From Chloroflexota bacterium (GTDB lineage: Bacteria > Chloroflexota > Dehalococcoidia > Dehalococcoidales > RBG-16-60-22), in contig JACPQH010000088.1 in assembly GCA_016190585.1 (NCBI GenBank), forward strand, positions 1 through 23,651: a stretch of 23,651 bases of DNA, written 5' to 3'. Below the pieces are notes generated by a model, which saw nothing but the letters and a program-made list of their open reading frames with translations, was not told the origin of the DNA and searched no databases. The translations under genes and the position numbers were made by a program. Below, one piece after another: positions 5,529 to 13,198 of this stretch (the first letter of the stretch is position 1; every line of letters starts with the position of its first letter).

Positions 5529-7793
5529 ATGACCCTTCAGAAAAAGATCGGCGTGATCGTCCTGGCCGGGCTGGCCGTGGGCCTCAGCGTTTTTAGCTGG
5601 GCCGGCATACAGTCCGTGCAGAAGAGCGTCGAGAGAACGCTGGACGAGCGGCTGACCATCGCCCGTGTCCTGGCCAGCCACCTCGACGGCACGCTGGCAT
5701 ATATCTTGACCTCCCTGGGCGACCTCCACCCCGATGCAGGCCTGCCGGCCCGCGAGGGTTTCGCCCCAGCGGCCGCCGCCTACATCAGGACGCTCGCCCA
5801 GTCGCGCATCGTGGTGACGCGCGTCATCCTGGTAGATGACCGCGGGCTCGTCCTCGCCGCCGAGCCAGGCGACGCCGCCCTCGCGGGACAGGCGGTGTCT
5901 TATCCCCAGTTGGCGCGGACGCTGGAGCAGGGACAGCCGGTGGTGTCCAGCCTCGAGACCAGCCCCCTGATCGAAACCCCGGTCGTTTTCGCCAGCGCCC
6001 CGGTGTTCGGCGGCCGCGGGGAAATAACCGGCGCGGTCATCGCCGCCATCGACGTCGGGCAGTCGGCGAACGACGCCTTCAGTCCTTCGGTAACGGCCGG
6101 CGCTACCGGCTATGTTGAAATCATTGACGGCAACGGCATCATACTGGCCCGAAGCACCCGCGCCACGCCTCCGGGCAGGCTGGAAATGAGCGATCATCCG
6201 GAGCGCTTCGCCGAGCTTATCAGCCAGCGTCAGGCCACCGTGGGCACCTGCCACCGCTGCCACGAGACCAGCCAGGAGCTGGAGCGGCAGCGCGATATCC
6301 TGGCCTTCGCGCCCCTCGAGAACGCCTCCTGGGGCGTCGCCATCCGCCAGGCCGAGGGCGAGGCCCTGGCGCCGACCCAGGAGCTGGAGCTGAGGTTCCT
6401 GCTCCTGGGGATTATCATTCTGGTTAGCCTGTTCCTGCTGGTCTGGCTGATGATGCGCGAGATCGTCAGCCCCATCCGGTCCCTGACGGCCGCCGCGCGG
6501 AAGATAGCCGCCGGGGACTTCAGGGCGGGCTTTACGCTGAAGAGGAAGGATGAGATCGGGCAGCTTGGCGCCGCCTTCCGCACCATGACGCGGGAGCTCT
6601 CCAAATCCCGGGACGAGCTGCTGTCGCGCAACGAGGAGCTCTTTGCCCTGAACTCCATCGTGGCCACGGTCAGCCAGTCGCTTGATGTCGAAGAGGTGCT
6701 GGACAACGCCCTGGCGCGCGTCCTGGAGGTTACCCGGACGGAGGCGGGCCACGTCTTCCTGCGGACGGCGGACAATGAGATGAAATCGGTGAAGGACATC
6801 GGCGGCTCGCCCGTCTTCCGCTGCGAGCAGGCCGGCGACCCGGCGGCCCGCTGTCTGTGCCACGAGGTGCTCCAGAGCGGCCGGACCGTGCTGGCGAACC
6901 ACCCCAGCCAGTGCCCCCTGCTGGAAGCCGAGGCCAGCTTCGTCAGCATCCCGCTGAAATCGAAGAACCGCACGGTGGGCATCATGAACATCGCCGGGGC
7001 CAGCGAGCGCGTCTTTACCGAAAGCGATTTCCGCCTGCTCAACTCCATCGGCTATCACGTGGGGCTGGCCGTCGAGAACTCGGTGCTCTACCAGGACACC
7101 CGGCAGAAAGAAGAGCTGCGCGGTCAGCTCCTGAGCAAGGTTATCGGCGCGCAGGAAGAGGAGAGGAAGCGGGTAGCCCGGGAGCTGCACGACGAGTACG
7201 GCCAGGTGATGACCGGGCTTATCATGAGCATCGAGTCGCTGGAGAACACCGTTGCCCCCGACAACAAAGGGGTAAGGGAAAAGCTCGGTCACGCCAAGAC
7301 GCTGGTCGAGCGCGCGCTGGAGAACCTGAGGCGACTGACGCTGGATCTCCGGCCCTCCGTGCTCGATGACCTGGGCCTGGTGGCCGCGGTCCGGGCTTAT
7401 GCCCGCGACCGCCTCGGCCCTTCCGGGGTACAGGTCGAGTTCGAGGCTAAAGGCCTGAGACAGCGCCTGCCGCCGGCCGTCGAGACGGCCCTGTTCCGGA
7501 TACTTCAGGAAGCCATCCACAACGCCGGGAAGTACGCCGAGGCCCGTACCGTAAAGGTCAGCCTGGAGGCCCGGAACGGCAGCATCACCGCCGTCGTCGC
7601 CGATGACGGCAAGGGGTTTGACGTGGAAGCCGTGGCGCGTTCCCGGACGGGGTCGCGCTCGCTCGGTCTGCTGGGCATGAAGGAGCGGGCCAGCCTGCTG
7701 GGCGGGACTTTGAGCATCGAGTCCGCAACGGGGCGGGGCACGCGGCTGACGGTCGAGATACCCACCACGCTGGAGCGCGAGGAGAGGGAATGA
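5529..7793 (+). CDS. Redox-type sensor histidine kinase (Cache-CxxCH, HAMP, GAF, HisKA_3)
   Basis: A 754-residue membrane sensor kinase. TM1 covers about 7-29 and a Cache-like extracytoplasmic domain 30-288. TM2 is about 290-309, HAMP about 310-362, GAF about 375-525, HisKA_3 about 540-608 with phosphoacceptor H554 (RELHDEYGQ), and the ATPase domain about 645-750 (DDGKGFD). The extracytoplasmic domain carries CHRCH (C241, C244, H245), a c-type heme-binding CxxCH motif. The GAF domain has C432, C442, C444 and C462 (C-x9-C-x1-C-x17-C), like the Fe-S-binding Cys set of the AirS sensor GAF domain. Both point to redox or gas sensing; cofactor binding is inferred. AGGAAGG (5517-5523) precedes the ATG. 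The stop overlaps the response regulator start, so the two are a translationally coupled pair. Confidence 0.93.
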   Translation: MTLQKKIGVIVLAGLAVGLSVFSWAGIQSVQKSVERTLDERLTIARVLASHLDGTLAYILTSLGDLHPDAGLPAREGFAPAAAAYIRTLAQSRIVVTRVILVDDRGLVLAAEPGDAALAGQAVSYPQLARTLEQGQPVVSSLETSPLIETPVVFASAPVFGGRGEITGAVIAAIDVGQSANDAFSPSVTAGATGYVEIIDGNGIILARSTRATPPGRLEMSDHPERFAELISQRQATVGTCHRCHETSQELERQRDILAFAPLENASWGVAIRQAEGEALAPTQELELRFLLLGIIILVSLFLLVWLMMREIVSPIRSLTAAARKIAAGDFRAGFTLKRKDEIGQLGAAFRTMTRELSKSRDELLSRNEELFALNSIVATVSQSLDVEEVLDNALARVLEVTRTEAGHVFLRTADNEMKSVKDIGGSPVFRCEQAGDPAARCLCHEVLQSGRTVLANHPSQCPLLEAEASFVSIPLKSKNRTVGIMNIAGASERVFTESDFRLLNSIGYHVGLAVENSVLYQDTRQKEELRGQLLSKVIGAQEEERKRVARELHDEYGQVMTGLIMSIESLENTVAPDNKGVREKLGHAKTLVERALENLRRLTLDLRPSVLDDLGLVAAVRAYARDRLGPSGVQVEFEAKGLRQRLPPAVETALFRILQEAIHNAGKYAEARTVKVSLEARNGSITAVVADDGKGFDVEAVARSRTGSRSLGLLGMKERASLLGGTLSIESATGRGTRLTVEIPTTLEREERE

Positions 7794-8455
7794 GCGAAGA
7801 CAGGATAAGGGTGCTGGTGGTCGACGACCACCTGATAGTGCGCGAGGGGCTGCGCGCCATACTGGGCGCTCACGCGGATATCGAGGTAATCGGCGAAGCC
7901 AAGGACGGCGGGGAAGCGGTCCAGTCCTGCCTGGCGCTGCGCCCGGACGTTGTCCTGATGGACATCACCATGCCCGGCATGAGCGGCATGGAGGCCACCC
8001 GGCTTATAAAGGAGACCTGCCCGGAGGCGAGGGTCCTCGTCCTGACGATGCACGAGAGCGACGACTACTTCTTCGAGATGCTGAGCGCCGGCGCCTCCGG
8101 CTATTTCGTCAAGGGGGGCTCCTCGGCGGAGCTGGTCTCGGCGCTGCGCGCCGTGCACCGCGGCGATGTCTTTTTATACCCCACCATGGCCAAGAAGCTG
8201 CTGACCGACTACTGGCAGAAAGCGAAGGCCGCCCAGGCCCGGAAGAGCGATGACGGCCTGACGGACCGGGAGCGGGAGATACTGAAGCTCATCGCCGAGG
8301 GCAAGAGCACCCAGGAGATCGCCGAGCAGCTCGTCCTGAGCACGGCGACGGTGCAGACCCACCGCTCGCGCATCATGGCCAAGCTGGGGCTGCACACCCG
8401 CACCGAGCTGGTCAAGTTCGCGCTGAAGCGCGGCTACATCGATCTGGATACCTAG
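7790..8455 (+). CDS. NarL/FixJ-family response regulator
   Basis: A 221-residue regulator with an N-terminal receiver domain and a C-terminal LuxR-type helix-turn-helix. The receiver has D12 and D13, phosphoacceptor D58 (VLMDITMPG), T86 and K108 (GYFVKGG), so it should be phosphorylated normally. The DNA-binding part starts near residue 155 (LTDREREILKLIAEGKS) with recognition helix TVQTHRSRIMAKLGL. The ATG overlaps the kinase TGA (ATGA junction) and follows GAGGAGAGGG (7779-7788). It is the cognate partner of the upstream HisKA_3 kinase. Likely targets are the neighbouring respiratory genes or its own operon, but no operator is recognised. Confidence 0.96.
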   Translation: MSEDRIRVLVVDDHLIVREGLRAILGAHADIEVIGEAKDGGEAVQSCLALRPDVVLMDITMPGMSGMEATRLIKETCPEARVLVLTMHESDDYFFEMLSAGASGYFVKGGSSAELVSALRAVHRGDVFLYPTMAKKLLTDYWQKAKAAQARKSDDGLTDREREILKLIAEGKSTQEIAEQLVLSTATVQTHRSRIMAKLGLHTRTELVKFALKRGYIDLDT

Positions 8456-8585
8456 CCTACACTAAACACCTGATATCAAGATACATCGTTCAGAGTATCG
8501 CTTTTGCCGCATTCCAACGATGCCCCCCGCGGGGAAATACGTGTTAACCTGACAGTGTGGCCATTCCCTGTGCGGGAGGTAGGCG

Positions 8586-9221
8586 TTGCTGAGACGAAGG
8601 GTGCGCGTAGTGCTCGGTTCGGACGGCGCCCAGGCGCGGGACTTCTTATCCGGCCTGGTGGCGAGGCAGACGGGCGTGGTGGTCGGCGAGGCGGAGAACG
8701 CCCTCGAAGCCCTGACCCTGACCCGGAGCCTGCGCCCTGATATCGTCATCCTCGATTGCCACCTGCCTCACACCGTCGGTCTGAAAGACCTGCCGCTGTC
8801 GCGGGCCGGGGGCCTGGACGCCGCCCAGGTAATCTCGCGGGAGATCCCCAATCTCCGGGTGCTCCTGGTGGGCAATCTGGATACCCTGCCGCCGCTCGAA
8901 GCCGTTTCCAGCCCTGAGATGCAGGTCGCGCTGTTCAAGAACGACACGGCGCTGACCTTAAGCGAGCTGACCCCGGCGGATGACAGCCTTATCTTTACCC
9001 GGGTCCTGGTAAAAAGCCCCGGGGCGCGCCGGCGCTTCGCCGCCCTCGCCGAGGAAGTAAGCCTGTTCGGGACGTTCGGCGTCCTGCTGGGTCTAATCAT
9101 GATGGTTACCGGCCTGCTGCTGGTGCCCGGGTTTGTCCTGGCGGCGCTGGGTGGGGCGGCCGCCCTGGCGGGATTCGTCGCCAGGTTGATTATGCGCCGC
9201 CTGCCCGGGGGGAGACCGTAA
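8586..9221 (+). CDS. Membrane-anchored receiver-like protein
   Basis: A 211-residue protein with an N-terminal CheY-like domain (about 5-130) and two hydrophobic segments near the C-terminus (about 157-200), with no DNA-binding or enzymatic output domain. D57 (VILDCHLP) matches the phosphoacceptor and FKND keeps the switch lysine. The usual acidic pair is reduced to GSD (D13), and the Thr/Ser switch position reads LLVGN. An inserted stretch after D57 lengthens the alpha3 region. The receiver is therefore partly degenerate and may bind partners without normal phosphorylation. TTG 8586 follows GGAGGT (8575-8580) with a 5-nt spacer. It shares 1 nt with the next gene. The 130-bp gap before it holds the palindromes TGATATCA (8471-8478) and CCCCGCGGGG (8525-8534) but no convincing promoter. 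Confidence 0.8.
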   Translation: MLRRRVRVVLGSDGAQARDFLSGLVARQTGVVVGEAENALEALTLTRSLRPDIVILDCHLPHTVGLKDLPLSRAGGLDAAQVISREIPNLRVLLVGNLDTLPPLEAVSSPEMQVALFKNDTALTLSELTPADDSLIFTRVLVKSPGARRRFAALAEEVSLFGTFGVLLGLIMMVTGLLLVPGFVLAALGGAAALAGFVARLIMRRLPGGRP

Positions 9222-9694
9222 TGAGAGTGAAGCAGACACTAAGGGAGTGCCCGGTCTTCGCCGGGCTGAGCGATGCCGATCTCGAGCGCATCGCCGGGAT
9301 AGGCGTGACCCGGGACTACGAGGCCGGCAGCACCCTTTTCGCCGAAAATGAGGCCGCCGACGAGCTTTTCGTTGTCCTGGAAGGCAAGGTGGCCTTGCAG
9401 ATGAGCGTCCCGGTGAACGGCGGCCCCGGCGTCAAGAAAGCGACGGTCGATATCGCCCGTAGCAACGATATCGCCGGCTGGTCCGCCCTCATCGAGCCGT
9501 ACCAGCAGAGGCTGACCGCGGTGTGCCTGCAGAAGACCAGGGCGCTCGTCATCAACGGCGCCGGTCTGCGGGCGTTCCTCCAGGGCAACCAGCTCGCCGG
9601 CTACGAAACGGTCAGGGGGCTTGCCCGCATTATGTCCGCCCGCCTCGATGACGCCTGCCGCCTGCTGGTCAGCGAGAGGTCATGGCAGCCCTAG
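9221..9694 (+). CDS. Single-domain cNMP-binding-fold (Crp-like) protein without HTH
   Basis: A 157-residue protein that is essentially one cyclic-nucleotide-binding beta barrel, starting ECPVFAGLSDADLERIA and containing LFAENEAADELFVVLEG. The phosphate-binding cassette is atypical: the canonical GE is replaced in DIAGWSALIEP, although an arginine (QQRLTAV) follows. Cyclic nucleotide binding is therefore uncertain. The protein ends after the C-helix, so there is no DNA-binding helix-turn-helix. GGGGGGAG (9207-9214) precedes the ATG, which overlaps the TAA of the upstream gene. Its place after a sensor kinase, regulator and receiver-like protein suggests a protein-interaction or ligand-sensing role in the same module. 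Confidence 0.87.
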   Translation: MRVKQTLRECPVFAGLSDADLERIAGIGVTRDYEAGSTLFAENEAADELFVVLEGKVALQMSVPVNGGPGVKKATVDIARSNDIAGWSALIEPYQQRLTAVCLQKTRALVINGAGLRAFLQGNQLAGYETVRGLARIMSARLDDACRLLVSERSWQP

Positions 9695-9729
9695 ACCGGG
9701 CAAGATTCAGGAGTTAATTTACAGGCCAG

Positions 9730-9758
9730 GCCGGGCAGTCCGCGCGACTCCGCCCGGC
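9730..9758 (+). other. Strong stem-loop before the respiratory gene cluster
   Basis: GCCGGGC (9730-9736) pairs with GCCCGGC (9752-9758), and inside it AGTC (9737-9740) pairs with GACT (9746-9749). This gives 11 base pairs with a 2-nt bulge. No T-tract follows. It separates the signalling genes from the Fe-S protein gene and may be an attenuator, a processing site or a weak terminator. Confidence 0.5.
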
Positions 9759-9783
9759 ATAAGCGTGCCTGATTGAGGTAAGA

Positions 9784-10701
9784 ATGGGGGAAAAAGAGGG
9801 GAAGAACGGGAACCTGGGCCGGCGCGATTTTCTCAAGCTGTCGCTGGGCGCCATCGGCGGTCTGGCCGCCGTGGCCACGCCGCTGGCGATCGCCGGCCGG
9901 GTGACGGCCGCCAACGGCCCGGAGCACGCCCCGCCGAAAAAGACGCGGGCCTGGGCGATGATAATCGATTTGAGGAAGTGCGAGGGCTGCGTCACCCTGG
10001 ACTCGCCGCCCCATTGCACGCAGGCGTGCATCGCCGGGCACTACGCGCCCAAAGGGGAACAGTGGATCGAGGTCTACCAGAAAAAGCTGGCCGGCGGCGG
10101 CACCTTCTTCATGCCGGCGCCCTGTTTCCAGTGCGAGAACGCGCCCTGCGTCAACGTCTGCCCGGTGGCGGCCACCTACCACGACTATAACGGGGTGGTG
10201 CTTATCGACCACACGCGGTGTATCGGCTGCCGCATGTGCATGGCCGCCTGCCCTTACCAGAGGAGGTTCTTCAACTGGGGCACGCCCAGCCTGCCCCCCG
10301 AGGCCGCCCTGGCCGAATACTCGCCCCTCTACCCCGTCCCTGCCGTCAAGGGCACGGTGATCAAGTGCATGTTCTGCGCCCACATGCTGGAAAACGGCAA
10401 GCTGCCCCTGTGCGTTGTCGGGTGTCCCATGAAGGCGCTTTACATGGCGGACCTGAACGATAATGTGGCCACCAACGGCGCCGAGATCGTCAAGACGGAC
10501 AAGTTCCTGAACGAAAACAACGCCTTTCGCTACAAAGAGGAACTGGGCACCCAGCCCCGCGTGTGGTATATCCCCGGCTACGGCCAGGAGTTCGGCAGGA
10601 AGCCGGACGATCCCCGCCCGCTCCTGCCCCCGCAGTGGTCGTGGGGCGGCGACGGGTTCAATCGTCGGCCGGGAGTCTGGCCGTGGGGGGAGAATTTTTA
10701 G
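9784..10701 (+). CDS. Tat-exported four-cluster ferredoxin subunit (DmsB/PsrB/NrfC-like)
   Basis: A 305-residue electron-transfer subunit. The Tat signal is RRDFLK (R13, R14) followed by a hydrophobic stretch to about residue 43, so the protein is exported folded with its clusters. Four [4Fe-4S] sets are visible: C66-C69-C78-C82, CFQCENAPCVNVCP, CIGCRMCMAACP, and CMFC with a later CVVGCP. The C-terminal tail is Trp/Pro-rich (WSWGGDGFN). In this family the subunit passes electrons between a quinone-interacting NrfD protein and a redox partner. GAGGT (9775-9779) precedes the ATG. The NrfD gene starts at the next base after the stop. No molybdopterin subunit lies nearby, so the electron partner is probably the cytochrome c two genes downstream or an enzyme encoded elsewhere. 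Confidence 0.93.
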   Translation: MGEKEGKNGNLGRRDFLKLSLGAIGGLAAVATPLAIAGRVTAANGPEHAPPKKTRAWAMIIDLRKCEGCVTLDSPPHCTQACIAGHYAPKGEQWIEVYQKKLAGGGTFFMPAPCFQCENAPCVNVCPVAATYHDYNGVVLIDHTRCIGCRMCMAACPYQRRFFNWGTPSLPPEAALAEYSPLYPVPAVKGTVIKCMFCAHMLENGKLPLCVVGCPMKALYMADLNDNVATNGAEIVKTDKFLNENNAFRYKEELGTQPRVWYIPGYGQEFGRKPDDPRPLLPPQWSWGGDGFNRRPGVWPWGENF

Positions 10702-12030
10702 ATGAGAACCGCGATACTGGCGCCGAAAGCTGAAACCCTGGAACGCCTGGCGTTCCCCGTCTCGCGCTCGGGTAAGGGCTACTACCTGCTGGTCCTGGCG
10801 CTCCTGGCGGTGGTCGGCTGGGGATTCTACGCCTACGTCGTGCAGCTGCGCTACGGGCTCCTGGCCACCGGCCTGACCGACGGCGTGATGTGGGGCGTTT
10901 ATATCATCAACTTCATATTTTTCCTCGGCATCGCCATGGCCGGTACGGTCATCTCCGCCGTCCTGCGCCTGACCCACGCCGGCTGGCGGACGCCTATCAC
11001 TCGCATGGCCGAGGTCGTCACGGTCTCCGCGCTGTCCATCGGCGCCCTGATGCCGCTCATCGACCTGGGCCGGCCGGACCGGGTCTGGCACATCCTGGTT
11101 CACGGCCGCTTCCAATCGGCCATATTATGGGACATCATCGTCATCACCACCTACCTGGTCGGCTCCCTCATCTACCTGTACCTGCCGCTCATTCCGGACT
11201 TCGCCATGGCGCGTGACAGGCTGAACTTCCAGCCGGCGAGCCTGCGGAAAAAGGTGTTCACCCTGCTGGCGGTGGGCTGGCGGAACACCGAGTACCAGCG
11301 CCACCGGCTGGAGAAGGCCATCAACGTCATGGCGGTGGCCATCATACCGATGGCGGCGCTGACCCATACCGTGGCCTCGTTCATCTTCTCCTGGATGCTG
11401 CGGCCGGGCTGGAACAGCACCATCTACGGCGTCTACTTCGTCGTGGGCGCCATCTTTTCCGGGATCGCCACCATACTCATCGTCATGGCGGTCGTGCGCC
11501 GCGTCTACCGCCTGGAGCGGTACATCACCGAGAAGCACTTCCGCTACCTGAGCTATCTCCTGCTCACGGCGCTGTCTTTCTACCTGTACCTGGTAGCTAC
11601 CGAGTTCCTGACCATCGGCTACAAGCTGGAGCTGGAAGAGAAGGAGCTGCTCACCCTGCTGTTCCTGGGCAACGCCGCCCCGTGGTTCTGGTTCTTCATC
11701 CTGGCGGGCTTCGTCCTGCCGGTGGCGCTGCTGGTTTTCCGCCGCGGGCACACCATCCGCCGCATCGTCACGGCGGCGATATCCATCAACCTGGCGATGT
11801 GGGCGGCCCGGCTGGTTATCGTCGTACCCACGCTGCAGGTCTCGCCGATGACGGAAGAGATTATTCTCTACACGCCGACCTGGGTGGAGTGGTCGGTAAC
11901 GGCCGGCTCCTTCGCCGGGTTCGTGCTGGTGTTCGCGGTGGTCGCCAGGCTCGTGCCGATTCTGCCGGTCTGGGAGCTGGCCGAGGAAACCGCCGCGGCG
12001 CACGCGGAGAAGGAGGTCACCCGGGCATGA
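10702..12030 (+). CDS. NrfD/PsrC-type polytopic membrane subunit
   Basis: A 442-residue integral membrane protein with roughly nine or ten membrane segments. Family signatures are GLTDGVMWGVYI near residue 58, a long hydrophobic stretch including GIAMAGTVISAVLRL, and LIDLGRPDRVWHIL. Such subunits bind menaquinol and exchange electrons with a ferredoxin-like partner, as in polysulfide reductase, DsrP, or ActC of alternative complex III. The ATG follows the previous stop directly, with a purine-rich GGGGGGAGA upstream. The 3' end overlaps the cytochrome gene by 4 nt (ATGA). Its tight coupling to the Fe-S and cytochrome genes indicates one complex that probably moves electrons between the menaquinone pool and an exported cytochrome c. 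Confidence 0.93.
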   Translation: MRTAILAPKAETLERLAFPVSRSGKGYYLLVLALLAVVGWGFYAYVVQLRYGLLATGLTDGVMWGVYIINFIFFLGIAMAGTVISAVLRLTHAGWRTPITRMAEVVTVSALSIGALMPLIDLGRPDRVWHILVHGRFQSAILWDIIVITTYLVGSLIYLYLPLIPDFAMARDRLNFQPASLRKKVFTLLAVGWRNTEYQRHRLEKAINVMAVAIIPMAALTHTVASFIFSWMLRPGWNSTIYGVYFVVGAIFSGIATILIVMAVVRRVYRLERYITEKHFRYLSYLLLTALSFYLYLVATEFLTIGYKLELEEKELLTLLFLGNAAPWFWFFILAGFVLPVALLVFRRGHTIRRIVTAAISINLAMWAARLVIVVPTLQVSPMTEEIILYTPTWVEWSVTAGSFAGFVLVFAVVARLVPILPVWELAEETAAAHAEKEVTRA

Positions 12031-13112
12031 TGAAAAAATTCGCGATCGCCTTCGTTTCGGCGCTGGCGTTGCTGGTCGCCCTCGGTCTCGCCGTCACCGC
12101 CCAGCAGGAGGTGCCCGCCCCCTATGCCGGCCTGGCAAACCCCTTTGCCTGGGATGACGCCGGGGTGCAGCAGGCCGGGAAAAAGGTCTACCAGCAGTCC
12201 TGTGCCGGCTGCCACGGGCTGAACGGCGCCAGCCTGGCCGCCTCTAATTTCAGCGAGCCCGCGTACGCGGACGGCCTCGAGGCCCATCCCGATCTCGCCT
12301 ACTGGATACTCAGCGAGGGCCGGATGGACAGGGGGATGCCGCCGTACAAATCGTCCCTCTCCGAGGAGCAGCGCTGGCAGGCCCTGACGTATATCTGGTC
12401 GCTGGGCCGGCAAGCCCCGCCGCCCCCGCCGGGGAGCCAGACGCCGGCTGTGCCCGATTCCGGGGCGTCGCTGCGGGTCGCCGCGCCCAAAGAAGCCCGC
12501 CCCGGGCAGGCCGTGTCCCTGGCGGCTTACCTGCGCGACGCCGAGGGCAAGGCGATAACCGGCGCCACCGTGCGGTTTTTCGCCCGGACCAGCTTCTTCA
12601 CCCAGGGCCTGATGGAGCTCGGCGACGCCGAGACGGATGAAACCGGGACCGCTCTCCTGAAAGTGGTGCTGCGCGAAGCCGGCGAGGTGCCGGTGGTGGC
12701 GCGGTACGGGGCAGTCGAAGCCGCGACCGCACTTACCTACCTGGATAACGAGCGGCCCTTTTACGAGACCGAGGTGGGCATCCGGATGCCCGGCCTGGGC
12801 GCCGATATTTTCGTGGGGCCGGTAGTTACCGAGGGCCTGGGCGAGATGGGGAGCGCCCCGGGGAGCATCCTGCGCCTGCCCGCCGGCACCGCCACGTGGC
12901 TGCTGCTGCTGGTGCTGGGCGTGCTGTTCATCTGGGGGACCTATTTCTTCGTGGCGTACCAGGTGCTGCACATATCGGTCGCCGGGGAGACCGGCGGCGC
13001 TCGTACCCGGAGTTTCCCCTACGCGCTGCTGGCCGCCGTGGCGCTGGCCGGGCTGCTGCTGGCCTTAAAGCTGCTGGCCGGGCCTTACAGCCAGTTCCAT
13101 CTCTTTTCCTGA
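12027..13112 (+). CDS. Membrane-anchored monoheme cytochrome c with Ig-like domain
   Basis: A 361-residue exported protein. A signal peptide covers about 1-25 (ending near VTAQQ). A class I cytochrome c domain (about 44-137) has CAGCH (C59, C62, H63) and a likely distal Met in RGMPPY. A Pro-rich linker (PPPPPG) leads to a beta-rich Ig-like domain (about 148-250). Two membrane helices close the protein (about 290-317 and 331-355). ATG 12027 overlaps the NrfD stop and follows AAGGAGGT (12010-12017); ATG 12030 is an alternative. The frame is open upstream, but that part is a shadow of the NrfD gene. The heme domain would face the outside and accept or deliver electrons for the NrfD complex. The combination with an Ig-like domain and a C-terminal hairpin anchor is unusual. 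Confidence 0.9.
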   Translation: MMKKFAIAFVSALALLVALGLAVTAQQEVPAPYAGLANPFAWDDAGVQQAGKKVYQQSCAGCHGLNGASLAASNFSEPAYADGLEAHPDLAYWILSEGRMDRGMPPYKSSLSEEQRWQALTYIWSLGRQAPPPPPGSQTPAVPDSGASLRVAAPKEARPGQAVSLAAYLRDAEGKAITGATVRFFARTSFFTQGLMELGDAETDETGTALLKVVLREAGEVPVVARYGAVEAATALTYLDNERPFYETEVGIRMPGLGADIFVGPVVTEGLGEMGSAPGSILRLPAGTATWLLLLVLGVLFIWGTYFFVAYQVLHISVAGETGGARTRSFPYALLAAVALAGLLLALKLLAGPYSQFHLFS

Positions 13113-13141
13113 GAGCTTGTGAACAAATCAGGAAACAAAAT

Positions 13142-13180
13142 ATTTCCTCCACCCGCGGGAGAGGACTAAGGCGAGGGCGT
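13142..13180 (-). repeat. Dispersed imperfect-palindrome repeat, diverged copy
   Basis: Read on the minus strand, this aligns without gaps to the copy at 13199-13237, sharing the CCCTC start, the CTCCCG core and GGAG in the right arm, with many mismatches elsewhere. The two copies point in opposite directions around an 18-bp spacer. They occupy most of the gap between the cytochrome gene and glgX. Confidence 0.5.
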
Positions 13181-13198
13181 TGACCCGTGGTGGTTGTC

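Noticed and set aside
4956..7520. 854-residue open frame on the minus strand across the MarC and kinase genes
   Set aside because: It lies antisense to two well-supported genes, its composition is that of a GC-rich shadow frame, and no domain motif or start signal is visible.
8471..8478. TGATATCA as an FNR/CRP-type site before the receiver-like gene
   Set aside because: FNR sites need TTGAT-N4-ATCAA; this palindrome lacks the 4-nt spacer.
11682..12026. Upstream extension of the cytochrome c frame
   Set aside because: It overlaps the NrfD gene in another frame, and a signal peptide with a Shine-Dalgarno sequence starts at 12027.
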